Source of the DNA: Bacteroidota bacterium
GTDB lineage: Bacteria; Bacteroidota; Bacteroidia; Cytophagales; Cytophagaceae
Direction: 5' to 3'
Assembly: GCA_023428135.1 (NCBI GenBank)
Contig: JAEYZG010000067.1
Span: forward strand, 50,282 to 114,281
Length of the DNA stretch: 64,000 nt
Shown here: piece by piece, positions 8,939 to 17,833 of the stretch
Position numbering within the stretch: the first letter of the stretch is position 1
Layout of the letters: each line of letters opens with the position of its first letter
Position numbers and translations under genes: made by a program
The notes under the pieces: generated by a model
Told to the model about the DNA's origin: nothing
Seen by the model: only the letters and a program-made list of their open reading frames with translations
The model's database searches: none

Positions 8939-8940
8939 GC

Positions 8941-10209
8941 TTAAATATCCTTTTCTAACCTTTTCATCTTTAAAAATGCCCTCACCGCAGGGTCTGAAAT
9001 ATGTAATTCTATTTGGTCCAATTTATGTTTCACCTCGTTTTTATTGTGGTCATCTAATACCACTAATGTTTTTAGATATTCTGAAGAATAGTCTTCCTCA
9101 ATTATATTGTCTTCTGACATCTCTGAAGGAACACCCATAACATCTTCAACTACTTCAGAAATTGAAAGCGATCTTAAATCAATATCAGTAACCTTATCCA
9201 GATTGATAAGCTCTTTCGATGATAGACTCTGAACAATAAATGGCGAATGTGTTGTACTCACAAATTGAATTTTAGGAAATGCAAGTTTCAAATCTTTAAT
9301 TACATGTCTTTGCCATGATGGATGAAGATGAAGATCAATTTCATCAATCATAACCACTCCTGCACTTTGACCAACAGCATCCCTATCTAAGTATCCATTT
9401 AAAATTATGCATCTATACGCTATCTCTGCTACCATTTCAGTAAAAAAACGAATTCCATCACTGTGAAATTCAATTGGCAGTAAATCTGATACATCTCCTC
9501 CAATATCTACTTTAACCCATAACTGGCCACTTACAACCTCAAGTTCGACTATATATGGATTTGCCTTTTTTATAGCTTCCAGAAAAGCATCCATTGTATT
9601 CGGATACTCTTTTTCATTTTTTCTTAAAATTTCATAAGAACTTAACCAATCTTCATATCTAAAAGTCGAAGACTTCATTTCATACCAATCTTGATAACCT
9701 TCCTTAAAAATCTGTCTCCCTATTCTGGAGGTTCTGTTCCGTCCTGCTCCATGTGCTCTTGAAGTACCGAAAAATGCTATTATAGGAAGGGGGATTTTAT
9801 CGTTACCTTCTTTTACAATTTTTTCGTATTTATCCTTTCCTATTTTCCTGATATTTCCTACCTCCTTTTCACTGGAAGTTGTAGTATTACTCTCCTCAAG
9901 AATCTGCCTTTTCCAGCAAATAGATTGTCCTTCTGCAAAACTACCATATGCCTCAACTTTAACAGGTTTGACTTGAACCAACTGTTTTTCTTTATATGCC
10001 AAATGAATTTCATCTGGTGTTATATGTCTTTTTTTAACTTCAGGGATAGATAAAAAAAAGGCTCCACAGGCAATTCTCAATGAATGCAAAATCGTTGATT
10101 TTCCCTTACCGTTTATTCCAATAATCACAGTAAATTGATCATTGAAGTTATATTCAACTTCATCTGAAATATTTCTGAAATTTTTTAACTTAATCTTATC
10201 TATAATCAT
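8941..10209 (-). CDS. AAA/SMC-like ATPase, PtuA-like (COG3950-type)
   Basis: 422 residues. Walker A is GINGKGKST (31-39) following the typical LKNFRNISD start of RecF/OLD-like ATPases; Walker B is VVMIDE (285-290) with the DLHLHP stretch just after, and the H-loop is STTHSP (318-323). The SDG in EFHSDGIRFF takes the place of the ABC signature. It heads a two-gene minus-strand operon with the HNH nuclease. In Septu systems the ATPase senses infection and holds the nuclease. No reverse transcriptase or retron RNA is seen nearby, so a retron is unlikely here. Upstream is a 563-bp gap; a near-consensus -7 box was looked for and not found. Confidence 0.78.
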   Translation of the reverse strand: MIIDKIKLKNFRNISDEVEYNFNDQFTVIIGINGKGKSTILHSLRIACGAFFLSIPEVKKRHITPDEIHLAYKEKQLVQVKPVKVEAYGSFAEGQSICWKRQILEESNTTTSSEKEVGNIRKIGKDKYEKIVKEGNDKIPLPIIAFFGTSRAHGAGRNRTSRIGRQIFKEGYQDWYEMKSSTFRYEDWLSSYEILRKNEKEYPNTMDAFLEAIKKANPYIVELEVVSGQLWVKVDIGGDVSDLLPIEFHSDGIRFFTEMVAEIAYRCIILNGYLDRDAVGQSAGVVMIDEIDLHLHPSWQRHVIKDLKLAFPKIQFVSTTHSPFIVQSLSSKELINLDKVTDIDLRSLSISEVVEDVMGVPSEMSEDNIIEEDYSSEYLKTLVVLDDHNKNEVKHKLDQIELHISDPAVRAFLKMKRLEKDI

Positions 10210-10772
10210 GAAGTTATTTTATTTTTCTTTTCAGTGTTCAAAACAAACATTATTAATAATAAACACAATCAAGTGGAGCTGAAATCTGTTATTCACAATC
10301 ATGACTTACCTCAGTTTTGTCATGCTCTGTTTTTCCGTAAGATGCTTAGCGGTTTTGCGATTTATTCCTGCTAATATTATTCAACTTTTTTATTTCCAAT
10401 CTAGGTACCTTATGCTGACACATCTTTAAATTAAACAAGGTAAATTATTACTATATAACAATCTTTTTCGTTCAACCAACAATTAATTCTTTAAAAATAA
10501 GCCTTTATCTTTAGCATACAAAAAGGGATATCTATCTTAAAAAGAAATTTTTGAGTGAAAATTTTGAGCGGAGGCGTACGGATATAAAAAACTTGAAAAA
10601 AAATGAATTAAAAATTATTTTTGAAGAAACCAAATTAACTCCTCGCCATCTGGAGGTGCATTGTTTCATCTTCAGAATAAAAATATTATTAAGTAAAAAA
10701 CTTTAGCTAAGAGGTTTCATTACCCTCTTAGCATTTTTAAATTACGATTGCAAGAAGAGACGTTCTCAAAAA
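10210..10772. other. Long intergenic region upstream of the PtuAB-like operon
   Basis: It should carry the promoter of the minus-strand ATPase gene and the 3' end of the threonine dehydratase gene. Bases 10515-10706 are open on the plus strand for 63 codons but lack an ATG (a TTG lies at 10551), and could be a decayed gene. That frame contains the 16-base sequence also present at 7918 and a locally GC-richer patch near 10567-10580. The terminator at 10706 ends the region on the right. Confidence 0.5.
10706..10732 (-). terminator. Rho-independent terminator of the threonine dehydratase gene
   Basis: Perfect 9-bp stem (GCTAAGAGG with CCTCTTAGC), 9-base loop, then a T-run on the minus strand, 41 bp after the stop codon at 10773. 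Confidence 0.65.
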
Positions 10773-11735
10773 TCAACCAAACCACTCCTTCTCCTGCTCT
10801 TCGGTCAGATTGCCACCACAAAGGATCACGCCTACATTCTTGTTCTTAAATTTGTTATTATATTCCATTACTGCAGCAATACCGACAGCAGAGGATGGCT
10901 CAACTTTCAAACCTGTATGTTTGTAGATCAGTTTAACTGCTTCTATGATACTCTTCTCTTTAACTAAAAAGCCTTCATCGATTAATCCATTCATGTCCTG
11001 AAGAGCCTGAGGAATTGGTACACGAACTGCAATGGCATCTGCCACGGTGTTTAATTTTCTATGGTGAACAACTACCTCCCCTTTCTTCCATGAGTCAATC
11101 ATTGCGGATGCTTCTTCAGCCTGAATCGCCACCATTTTAGTTTCTGGGCTAAGTCTTTTAAAAACACTGGCAACTCCATTAAATAAGCCTCCATTACCCA
11201 ATGCAACTAATAGGTAATCTAATTTTTCCGGCAATGCAGCAAGCTCCACACCAATAGTACCTGCACCTTCAACAGTCTCAATATCAAGGCTGTCTTCAAT
11301 AACTCTTACACCAGATCTTTTAGCGAAATACCTTGAACCTTCTTTAGCTCCTTCAAAATCATCACCAAACAAAATAACGTTGGCTCCCAGCTTTCTCATA
11401 AGGTTCACTTTAACGGTATTGGCATTAAAACTTGCGAATACAGTAAGGTCTATGCCTTTCTTCTGACAGGAAAAAGCCATTGCCTGACCAAAGTTTCCGG
11501 CACTTGCGCAAATGAGTTCAGTCTCGTCTTTCAGATTTGAAACCAGTAATTCAGCACCTCTGCCTTTGAAGGAACCTACAGGATTCTGAATTTCAACCTT
11601 TAGATAAATATTAGTTCCAAGAACTTCAGATAATGATTGACTTAAGTATTGAGGAGAATTCAGGAATACCGGATCAATGACTGTTGATGCATTATTAATT
11701 CTTTCCTGAGAGATTCTGTTTTCCAGGGTTTTCAT
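10773..11735 (-). CDS. PLP-dependent threonine/serine dehydratase
   Basis: 320 residues of the fold-type II PLP family. The Schiff-base lysine is Lys57 in NPVGSFKGRG, the substrate loop is SAGNFGQA (78-85), and the phosphate-binding glycine loop is GNGGLFNG (180-187). Family members deaminate threonine or serine to the 2-oxo acid, or racemise serine. The length matches the catalytic domain alone: there is no C-terminal ACT domain, so isoleucine feedback control as in IlvA is not expected and a catabolic or promiscuous role is more likely. The gene stands alone with its own terminator at 10706. Confidence 0.82.
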   Translation of the reverse strand: MKTLENRISQERINNASTVIDPVFLNSPQYLSQSLSEVLGTNIYLKVEIQNPVGSFKGRGAELLVSNLKDETELICASAGNFGQAMAFSCQKKGIDLTVFASFNANTVKVNLMRKLGANVILFGDDFEGAKEGSRYFAKRSGVRVIEDSLDIETVEGAGTIGVELAALPEKLDYLLVALGNGGLFNGVASVFKRLSPETKMVAIQAEEASAMIDSWKKGEVVVHHRKLNTVADAIAVRVPIPQALQDMNGLIDEGFLVKEKSIIEAVKLIYKHTGLKVEPSSAVGIAAVMEYNNKFKNKNVGVILCGGNLTEEQEKEWFG

Positions 11736-12032
11736 GAAGGGGGCTGTTATTATTCAGCTAATATCCAACATAGAAATTTGAATATCAAATTCATGGTTCA
11801 ATCTCTTCAGTCTAATTTTATATTACATAATTAACTGCAATGCACTTCAACCTGATTATGAAACAATTCTATCAATCATCTTTTTTTTATTCAATAAAAT
11901 AAATTTTTAAAACCTGTAGAAAGATTCTACAACCATTAACAATGGCAGGATTAAACGAGTATTATTAACGATTAAATCATTATTATAACAAAACAATTTT
12001 GTATTTTGCTACAACGATATTTATATAGAATA

Positions 12033-12401
12033 ATGGATCAGATATTTGTAATTGATGATGATTCCATAAGTAACTTTCTTGTAGAGAAGCTACTTGTAAA
12101 ATTAAATTTCTGTAAAGAAGTAAAAATCTTTACTAATGGCCTCGAAGCATACAGACATCTTCTTGTATCAGAGAAGCTTCCTTCATTAATTTTTCTTGAT
12201 ATCGATATGCCTGTGATGGATGGATATGAATTTATAAATCAATTAAAAAAATCCGGACTTGATAAAAAAATACCTGTTCTTGTATTTACTAATTTTAACA
12301 GAGAAGAAGAAAAGCTTAGTCTTCTCGGTAATTTCAAAGTAGTTCAGAAACCTTTAACTCTTGAAAAAATGCAGATGCTTTTTCCAGCAACTGCATTTTA
12401 A
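12033..12401 (+). CDS. Single-domain response regulator (CheY-like)
   Basis: 122 residues, a receiver domain only. The acidic pocket is DDD (8-10), the phosphoacceptor is Asp56 in IFLDIDMPVMDG, the switch threonine is in VLVFTNF, and the conserved lysine is in VVQKPL. With no output domain, it should act by protein contact, for instance in a phosphorelay or chemotaxis/gliding pathway. I chose the ATG at 12033 (MDQIFVIDDD) over the TTG-started longer frame at 12006 because it gives the standard receiver N-terminus. No kinase gene is adjacent. It converges on the minus-strand gene ending at 12412. Confidence 0.82.
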   Translation: MDQIFVIDDDSISNFLVEKLLVKLNFCKEVKIFTNGLEAYRHLLVSEKLPSLIFLDIDMPVMDGYEFINQLKKSGLDKKIPVLVFTNFNREEEKLSLLGNFKVVQKPLTLEKMQMLFPATAF

Positions 12402-12411
12402 AACAAATAAC

Positions 12412-12921
12412 TTATTTCTTATATATCTCAATTTCAATCTCCATTAAATCACCACCTTCACTAGAGTCCCCCATTTCCACGTAATATCCGCCTTCTTTAG
12501 AAGTCCATACCTCATCGTTTTTGTCATTGGTAATGAATTTACCATAACGTTCATTAAAATACTTCTGAAAATCATCAATCAGGGACTCTTCAAATGAAAG
12601 ATTTATATTTTCGATAAATGCTATACCAAAGCCATTTACTTTTTGCTGATCATCGAGATAATAGATAATTTCAGCATATTCATTCTTATCTATTTCTTTC
12701 TTGAAGATCATAAAGTTCTTACCATCTGCAATGAACTGAGCATCTTCTGTTTTTTTCACCGTTTCAGCAGGAACTCCAAAATCATATCCCCTTATGACTC
12801 CTTTTTCACTTTTTATAACAGCCTGAACTTCTTTTCCATGGCCTTGGAGATAGTCCTTTGTCTGAGCACGTGCAGCACAGATGACTAACATTGAAACTAT
12901 TAATAGTAATGTTTTTTTCAT
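12412..12921 (-). CDS. Exported protein of unknown function
   Basis: 169 residues with a clear signal peptide (MKKTLLLIVSMLVICAARAQ) and a mature part of about 150 residues that is mixed alpha/beta and acidic towards the end. I do not recognise the family. It contains no cysteine pair, zinc site or catalytic motif I can name. A well-formed Bacteroidota promoter lies just upstream on the minus strand (12952-12983), so it is probably expressed as a single gene. Confidence 0.75.
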   Translation of the reverse strand: MKKTLLLIVSMLVICAARAQTKDYLQGHGKEVQAVIKSEKGVIRGYDFGVPAETVKKTEDAQFIADGKNFMIFKKEIDKNEYAEIIYYLDDQQKVNGFGIAFIENINLSFEESLIDDFQKYFNERYGKFITNDKNDEVWTSKEGGYYVEMGDSSEGGDLMEIEIEIYKK

Positions 12922-12951
12922 ATAGTAAAGTTAATTAAGGGTTTTTCCTTA

Positions 12952-12983
12952 CAAATATAACATTAACACTAAGGGAAAACAAG
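12952..12983 (-). promoter_or_regulatory. Bacteroidota-type promoter for the 12412-12921 gene
   Basis: On the minus strand: TTG element at 12980-12982, 20-base spacer, then TATATTTG (12952-12959), an exact match to TAnnTTTG, about 30 bp before the start codon. Confidence 0.6.
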
Positions 12984-13019
12984 CATCTGCTTGTAAGTGA
13001 AAACCTTATACTTTACTAC

Positions 13020-13856
13020 TTATTTAGCCAGTCTAATTCCATCTTGTTCCAGTACAATCAGCCTTTTCTTATATAAAAGTCCTACAGCTTTTTTAAAAGA
13101 CTTCTTGCTCATCTGCAGCCTGACCATTATTTCACCGGCATCACTATCATCATTAAGGTCAAGATATCCATCATTTGCTTTAAGCTTTTGCAGAATGAAT
13201 TCAGCCGTAGGATCTACATTCTTAACTCCTTGTTGCTGAAGGCTTACATCGATCTTATTATCCTCTCTGATTGTTTTGATATAGCCTTTGGTTTTATCTC
13301 CGGGGTAAATGTTCTTAAAAATTTCATTATGATATATCAATCCTTTATATCGATTGTTAATGATCACATTTACACCAATTTCAGAAGAATCACCAATGAG
13401 TAAATCAACTTCTTCTTCTTCTTCCAGTTCAATATTATCTTTTTCCAAATATGGATCGATCTTGCTCGTAGCAGCAAGACGATTGCTCACCTCATCAAGA
13501 AATAAATAAACAAGATAGCTTTCGCCACGCTTCATATTCTTTTTCTGTTCTCCAAAGGGGACCATAAGATCCTTTTCCAGTCCCCAGTCAAGAAATGCTC
13601 CTGCACTGTTTATATCTTTCACCTCAAGACATGCAAACTGATTCAACTGCACTTTAGGAGTCTGAGTAGTAGCAATAAGTCTGTCTTCGGAATCAAGATA
13701 AATAAACACTTCTATTTCATCGTCCACAACAAGCGTTGACGGAATATACCTGTGAGGTAATAATACCACCTCTTCTTCTCCATCTTTTCCCAAAAACATC
13801 CCGGGAGGTGTCAGCCTTAAGGCTCTTAATTTGTTAAATTTTCCTATCTCAAACAT
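13020..13856 (-). CDS. S1-like RNA-binding protein, CvfB/YitL family
   Basis: 278 residues. The N-terminal two thirds consist of S1-type OB folds (GMFLGKDGEEEVVLLPHRYIP; AFLDWGLEKDLMVPF; a third around NVIINNRYKGLIYHNEIF), and the last 60 residues form a winged-helix segment (DDSDAGEIMVRLQMSKKSFKK). This is the CvfB layout, a bacterial RNA-binding protein linked to virulence-gene expression in Staphylococcus; its molecular target is not established. It has an acidic stretch (ELEEEEEVD) in the middle. It is followed on the same strand, upstream, by the DEAD-box helicase gene (57 bp apart), so the two RNA-related genes may be cotranscribed. Confidence 0.8.
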   Translation of the reverse strand: MFEIGKFNKLRALRLTPPGMFLGKDGEEEVVLLPHRYIPSTLVVDDEIEVFIYLDSEDRLIATTQTPKVQLNQFACLEVKDINSAGAFLDWGLEKDLMVPFGEQKKNMKRGESYLVYLFLDEVSNRLAATSKIDPYLEKDNIELEEEEEVDLLIGDSSEIGVNVIINNRYKGLIYHNEIFKNIYPGDKTKGYIKTIREDNKIDVSLQQQGVKNVDPTAEFILQKLKANDGYLDLNDDSDAGEIMVRLQMSKKSFKKAVGLLYKKRLIVLEQDGIRLAK

Positions 13857-13913
13857 TCAGTAAAAGTATTTCTAATTTCTTAATAAAATTCATAATGATA
13901 AAACCATTAATGA

Positions 13914-15053
13914 TCAATAACCTTTAAGGTCCAGATCATTAGTTTCTATAATGGGAACCTTCTTTTTCATCTTCTTTTGAATGACACCAAAATGATGATT
14001 GTCGTCTTCACATAATAAAGTGATGGCTTCACCCGGAGATTCTGCTCTTCCCGTCCTCCCTATTCTATGAACATAGTCTGTTGGCGATCTTGGCAGTTCA
14101 TAATTGATTACAAAAGGAAGAAACTGTATATCAATGCCTCTTGCAGCAAGATCTGTAGCTACGAGCACTCTTAGTTTTCCTGATTTAAACTTCTTCAATG
14201 CATCCATACGTGCTCCCTGGCTTTTATCACCATGCATAGCTGCTGCCTCAATCCCATTTTTATTTAGCTTAACTACAACATTATCAGCTCGTTTTTTAGA
14301 GGAAACAAATACCAATACCTGTTGCATATCACGGGTTTTAATGAGATATCTTAACAACACTCCTTTCCTGTCCGGATGAACAATGTAGGCCGACTGTTTT
14401 ATCAGCTCAACTGATTGTTCATCTTTTTTAATCTCTATAGTAAGGGGATCTTTAAGGAGATTTTCTTTGATAGAATTAACAGCTTCTCCAAGGGTTGCTG
14501 AGAAAAGTATTGTCTGGCGCTGCTTAGGCAGAAGTTTAAATACTCTATCCATTTCTTCTTCAAACCCCAGATTCAGCATTTTATCTGCTTCATCAAGAAT
14601 CAATATTCTGACATCAGATAGAAATACAGCATTATTATCTATAAGTTCAAGCAAACGACCAGGCGTTGCAACCAGAATATCCGTTCCGCTCATAGCCATC
14701 ATCTGAGGATTGATGGAGACTCCGCCATAAACAGCAAGGGTCTTTAATTTCTCAGGAAGGCCCGAACTGAATTGCTGAAACACCTCTGACACCTGCACTG
14801 CAAGTTCTCTCGTTGGCACCAGTACCAGGACTTTAACATACCTGTTTCTTGAAGGAATTTTATTTTGTAAAAGATCTAAAACCGGCAATACAAAACTCGC
14901 AGTTTTGCCTGAGCCTGTTTGTGCTATTCCCAAAACATCCTTTCCTTTGAGAATTACAGGAATGGCCTGTTGTTGAATGGGGTAGGCTGTTTGATACTGT
15001 TTTTCTATAGCTTTTACTAAAGGCAGAGACAAACCAAGAGAGTTGAAGGACAT
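13914..15053 (-). CDS. DEAD-box ATP-dependent RNA helicase, RhlE-like
   Basis: 379 residues containing the full helicase core: Q motif (FNSLGLSLPL...YPIQQQAIP), motif I AQTGSGKT, PTRELA, TPGR, DEAD box LILDEADKM, SAT motif LFSATL, and motif VI HRIGRTGR. The protein ends about 20 residues after the core, so it lacks the long basic C-terminal tail common in RhlE/DeaD proteins. Such helicases remodel structured RNA in ribosome assembly and mRNA decay, often at low temperature. Its 3' neighbour on the same strand is the CvfB-like S1 protein. Confidence 0.88.
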   Translation of the reverse strand: MSFNSLGLSLPLVKAIEKQYQTAYPIQQQAIPVILKGKDVLGIAQTGSGKTASFVLPVLDLLQNKIPSRNRYVKVLVLVPTRELAVQVSEVFQQFSSGLPEKLKTLAVYGGVSINPQMMAMSGTDILVATPGRLLELIDNNAVFLSDVRILILDEADKMLNLGFEEEMDRVFKLLPKQRQTILFSATLGEAVNSIKENLLKDPLTIEIKKDEQSVELIKQSAYIVHPDRKGVLLRYLIKTRDMQQVLVFVSSKKRADNVVVKLNKNGIEAAAMHGDKSQGARMDALKKFKSGKLRVLVATDLAARGIDIQFLPFVINYELPRSPTDYVHRIGRTGRAESPGEAITLLCEDDNHHFGVIQKKMKKKVPIIETNDLDLKGY

Positions 15054-15494
15054 TATATATAATTTTTCGACATTTAAATATACGACTATTTAGACTGCCT
15101 TTTTAGAGACAATATCAGGAATGAAGGAGAAGTATGGGAAAAAGAGGATCATTGCATTTTCGCAAAGTTCAATATCCTTTTTCGAAAAGGACGTCATAGA
15201 TAAATTTTAAGAAGAATAAATCGAAGCAATTTGAAAAAATCTAAAATAAAAATTAGAAGAAGGGTTATTTAAAAACCAATACAAGACACTACTTTTCAAC
15301 GCCTTAGAAATAACCAACAAGATCTAATCTTGAAAATTCTGAAAGAAATAAAACAAATTGCCTCATTTTTAACTTAATTCTATATTAATTCTATAGAGTA
15401 TACGCATTTTCTTAAAACTTTTGTATATTTGTATGATGAAATAACCTCGATAGGATTTTCAGAATTACAAACAAGAACCACGCAGAAAAACAAT
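15054..15494. other. Intergenic region between divergent helicase and permease genes
   Basis: Holds two divergent promoters' worth of space. For the permease, a TATATTTG box is present at 15424. No hairpin, small gene or repeat of note was found in 15100-15400, which is plain AT-rich sequence. Confidence 0.55.
15424..15431 (+). promoter_or_regulatory. -7 promoter box (TATATTTG) of the TauE/SafE gene
   Basis: Exact TAnnTTTG match. The -33 region is T-rich only. Because it overlaps the first codon of the longest frame (TTG at 15429), that start cannot be used from this promoter; the ATG at 15495 is the natural start. Confidence 0.55.
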
Positions 15495-16580
15495 ATGCAC
15501 ATGGAGCCAAATTCGACATTCTTACCTGCTGAAGGTGCTGATAAAGAGAAAGCACAAGATCAAGATCAGGAGCTGAATAAAATCGAAACTGAAATTGAGC
15601 AGCTCGAGAATGCCGGAGCTAATTTGGAGGTAAACGAACAGCTCATTGACAAAATCAATGAATTTAATGCAAAGAGTCCTAAAATGCGCTGGATTGTTGG
15701 TGGTACCATTGCATTTGTAATAGCAGCATTTCTGATTTCTTATAACATTATAGCTTCTCAGCCAGATTTGGTTGAACCAATCGCACTATTCCTTGAGAGC
15801 ATTTTTAATGTTAATCTTATAGATTTCATACTTGTAGGTTTAGCCGCCCAAATGGTTGACGGTGCATTAGGTATGGCATATGGAGCAACCTGCAGTTCAT
15901 TTCTTTTAACATTAGGAGTTCCACCTTCAGTTGCCAGTGCAAGTGTACACGTTGCAGAAGTTTTTACAACAGGAGCCTCCGGAATTTCTCACCTTAAATT
16001 CGGCAATGTCAATAAAAAACTATTTAAATATCTTCTGATACCGGGAATGCTTGGTGCTATACTTGGAGCTTATCTCCTGTCTGATATCATCAATGGCGAT
16101 ATTATAAAACCGTTCATTTCTGTTTATCTTTTAATACTCGGAGTTATTATACTCAGAAAAGCTTTCCATAAAACCCAGGTTAAAAAGAAAACCAAAAACC
16201 TTGGCTGGCTTGCCGGATTTGGTGGATTTATGGATGCTGTTGGTGGTGGGGGCTGGGGCCCCATAGTTACTTCTACCCTTTTAAGCAGAGGAAGAACAGC
16301 TAACTATACAATCGGATCTGTAAACCTTGCCGAATTCTTCATTGCTCTTGCTGGTGCTGGTACATTCCTGATCTTTACCGGAATATCAGGATGGCAAACG
16401 ATCATCGGACTTGTAATAGGTGGTATTATTGCTTCTCCTTTTGCTGCATTTATAGTTTCAAGAGTGAAACGTAAGCCAATTATGATTACAGTTTCTCTGT
16501 TAATTATAGTGCTAAGTTTAAGGACTTTCTTTAACACTAACTATGCAAAACTTTGGGATAATATCCTGGGGTTGTTTTAA
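15495..16580 (+). CDS. TauE/SafE-family sulfite or organosulfonate exporter
   Basis: 361 residues. After an acidic, glutamine-rich coiled-coil-like N-terminal stretch (about residues 10-60) come eight or so membrane segments with the family signature: LVGLAAQMVDGALGMAYGAT, a GVPPSVASASVHVAEV motif, and in the second half GFMDAVGGGGWGPI, the pseudo-repeat of the first. Members export sulfite, sulfoacetate or related anions or import sulfur compounds. The charged N-terminal extension is longer than in minimal family members. A strong terminator follows at 16634. The start at 15495 (or ATG 15501) is chosen because the promoter box overlaps the earlier TTG. Confidence 0.85.
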   Translation: MHMEPNSTFLPAEGADKEKAQDQDQELNKIETEIEQLENAGANLEVNEQLIDKINEFNAKSPKMRWIVGGTIAFVIAAFLISYNIIASQPDLVEPIALFLESIFNVNLIDFILVGLAAQMVDGALGMAYGATCSSFLLTLGVPPSVASASVHVAEVFTTGASGISHLKFGNVNKKLFKYLLIPGMLGAILGAYLLSDIINGDIIKPFISVYLLILGVIILRKAFHKTQVKKKTKNLGWLAGFGGFMDAVGGGGWGPIVTSTLLSRGRTANYTIGSVNLAEFFIALAGAGTFLIFTGISGWQTIIGLVIGGIIASPFAAFIVSRVKRKPIMITVSLLIIVLSLRTFFNTNYAKLWDNILGLF

Positions 16581-16633
16581 AAGAAACTCATCTCCTTCTC
16601 TTCGTCTTTATAATATGAAAGGAGAAGAAACAG

Positions 16634-16668
16634 AAAGAGTCTGCTCCATATCGAGGCAGACTCTTTTT
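16634..16668 (+). terminator. Strong rho-independent terminator of the TauE/SafE gene
   Basis: 11-bp stem (AAAGAGTCTGC / GCAGACTCTTT), 11-base loop and a following T-run, 54 bp after the stop codon. Confidence 0.8.
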
Positions 16669-16868
16669 GTTTTTGTAATTACTACTGACAATTTCGTGGC
16701 TCTGAAAGAAAGTAAAGATATCATCTATTTTTAGTATATTAGACAGCTAAATAAACGACAATATTTATTTTTTAAATTCAAAAACTAAAGGGATGGAAAG
16801 TTGGGAATCGGATTTTAATAAGAATTTATTTTGCCTGCTAAACCCTACTGCCAATAACCTTTTATTCC

Positions 16869-17240
16869 ATGCTACGAGAAGATATTGACAATTACTATTT
16901 GACCAAGGAAGAACCGAATAAAAGTTGTTTGCTTGCTCTGAGAAGTATTATCCTCGAGCAAGATAAAAATGTTGCAGAAACTCAAAAGTATGGAATGCCT
17001 TGCTTCATCTATAAAAAAAAAGCATTCTGTTACCTCTGGACAGATAAAAAAACTAATGAACCTTATATTCTGATGGTTGAAGGAAAATACCTTGATTTCC
17101 CAGAATTAGAAGCTGGCAATAGAGCAAGAATGAAGATCTTTAGAGTTAATCCGAAGAGAAATTTAGCTATTAAAAAGATTCATCTTATCCTGAAGCAAGC
17201 TCTGGATTTGTATAGAAATGGGATAATAAAGATTAAATAA
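16869..17240 (+). CDS. DUF1801 (YdhG-like) domain protein
   Basis: 123 residues. The motif ETQKYGMPCFIYKKKAFCYL matches the core of the YdhG/DUF1801 family (E..SYGMP.F...k), a small fold of unknown biochemical function sometimes described as related to iron/frataxin-like folds. The gene is separated from its neighbours and faces a minus-strand pair that ends at 17266. A second, longer DUF1801 protein lies at 55945-56412 in this window; the two share only the core motif. Confidence 0.75.
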   Translation: MLREDIDNYYLTKEEPNKSCLLALRSIILEQDKNVAETQKYGMPCFIYKKKAFCYLWTDKKTNEPYILMVEGKYLDFPELEAGNRARMKIFRVNPKRNLAIKKIHLILKQALDLYRNGIIKIK

Positions 17241-17265
17241 TAAAAGATTGTTTGCTTTTAGTTTA

Positions 17266-17460
17266 TTACTTCTCGGGAGCTTTACTTTTCAAGAATAAAA
17301 TCACCATTCCAAACAAAATAAGAACGGAACTTACAGCAATAATCTCTAATGAATTATCTACATAACCTCCGAAACAACTATAATGTCCTGCTACTCTTCT
17401 GAATAAATAAGCAATACCTATAACAATAAATGACCTTCCTAAGGTTTTAGAGTTTAACAT
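17266..17460 (-). CDS. Small membrane protein of unknown function
   Basis: 64 residues from the ATG at 17460 (72 from the ATG at 17484). Two hydrophobic stretches, SFIVIGIAYLF and IIAVSSVLILFGMVILFL, flank a short cysteine- and glycine-containing loop, and the C-terminus is basic (KSKAPEK). This would be a two-pass inner-membrane protein. It starts 47 bp (or 23 bp) after the stop of the 17507-17833 gene on the same strand, so the two may be cotranscribed. The family is not recognised and a function cannot be proposed. Confidence 0.5.
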   Translation of the reverse strand: MLNSKTLGRSFIVIGIAYLFRRVAGHYSCFGGYVDNSLEIIAVSSVLILFGMVILFLKSKAPEK

Positions 17461-17506
17461 ACTCCTAATCCAAATGTAGTCCAATTCCGGAACAAAAAAC
17501 TTGACC

Positions 17507-17833
17507 TCACTTTCTATTATATTTTAATGTATCAAGCAAGCCTACTACACACCAATTTAAATCAACCTGGCTGCATTTATATTCATCAATTTGTCCATAC
17601 TTTTTATAGGATGAAGTATTAAATCCATCTTCAATATCATTGTACCAAATAACCTGACGCCCCAAAATTGCAACTACCCAAAAACCTCCTCCTTCATCCC
17701 CGTAATCTTTCTCCATCCATTTTTCCGGTTGGATTTTTATTAAATCCCAAAAATTCAATTGTTCATCAGTAAGTTCAAATTCCCCTTTTAAAATTAAATT
17801 CTCCAGGTCTATAAGTGATATCGGTTTCCACAT
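17507..17833 (-). CDS. Hypothetical cytosolic protein rich in Trp
   Basis: 108 residues with seven tryptophans, no signal peptide and no membrane segment (MWKPISLIDLENLIL at the start; DYGDEGGGFWVVAILGRQVIWYNDIEDGFN in pieces through the middle). The pattern of a compact mixed alpha/beta domain with GGFWVVA and VIWYNDIEDGF resembles SUFU/SMI1-type immunity-like folds seen in many Bacteroidota, but I cannot assign it. A small membrane protein gene follows. Confidence 0.6.
   Translation of the reverse strand: MWKPISLIDLENLILKGEFELTDEQLNFWDLIKIQPEKWMEKDYGDEGGGFWVVAILGRQVIWYNDIEDGFNTSSYKKYGQIDEYKCSQVDLNWCVVGLLDTLKYNRK

Noticed and set aside
8189..10772. Retron with Ec78-like PtuAB effectors
   Set aside because: No reverse transcriptase frame and no msr/msd-like structured RNA on either side.
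16543..16734. 63-codon frame overlapping the end of the TauE/SafE gene
   Set aside because: It runs straight through the strong terminator at 16634-16668 and has no protein-like features.
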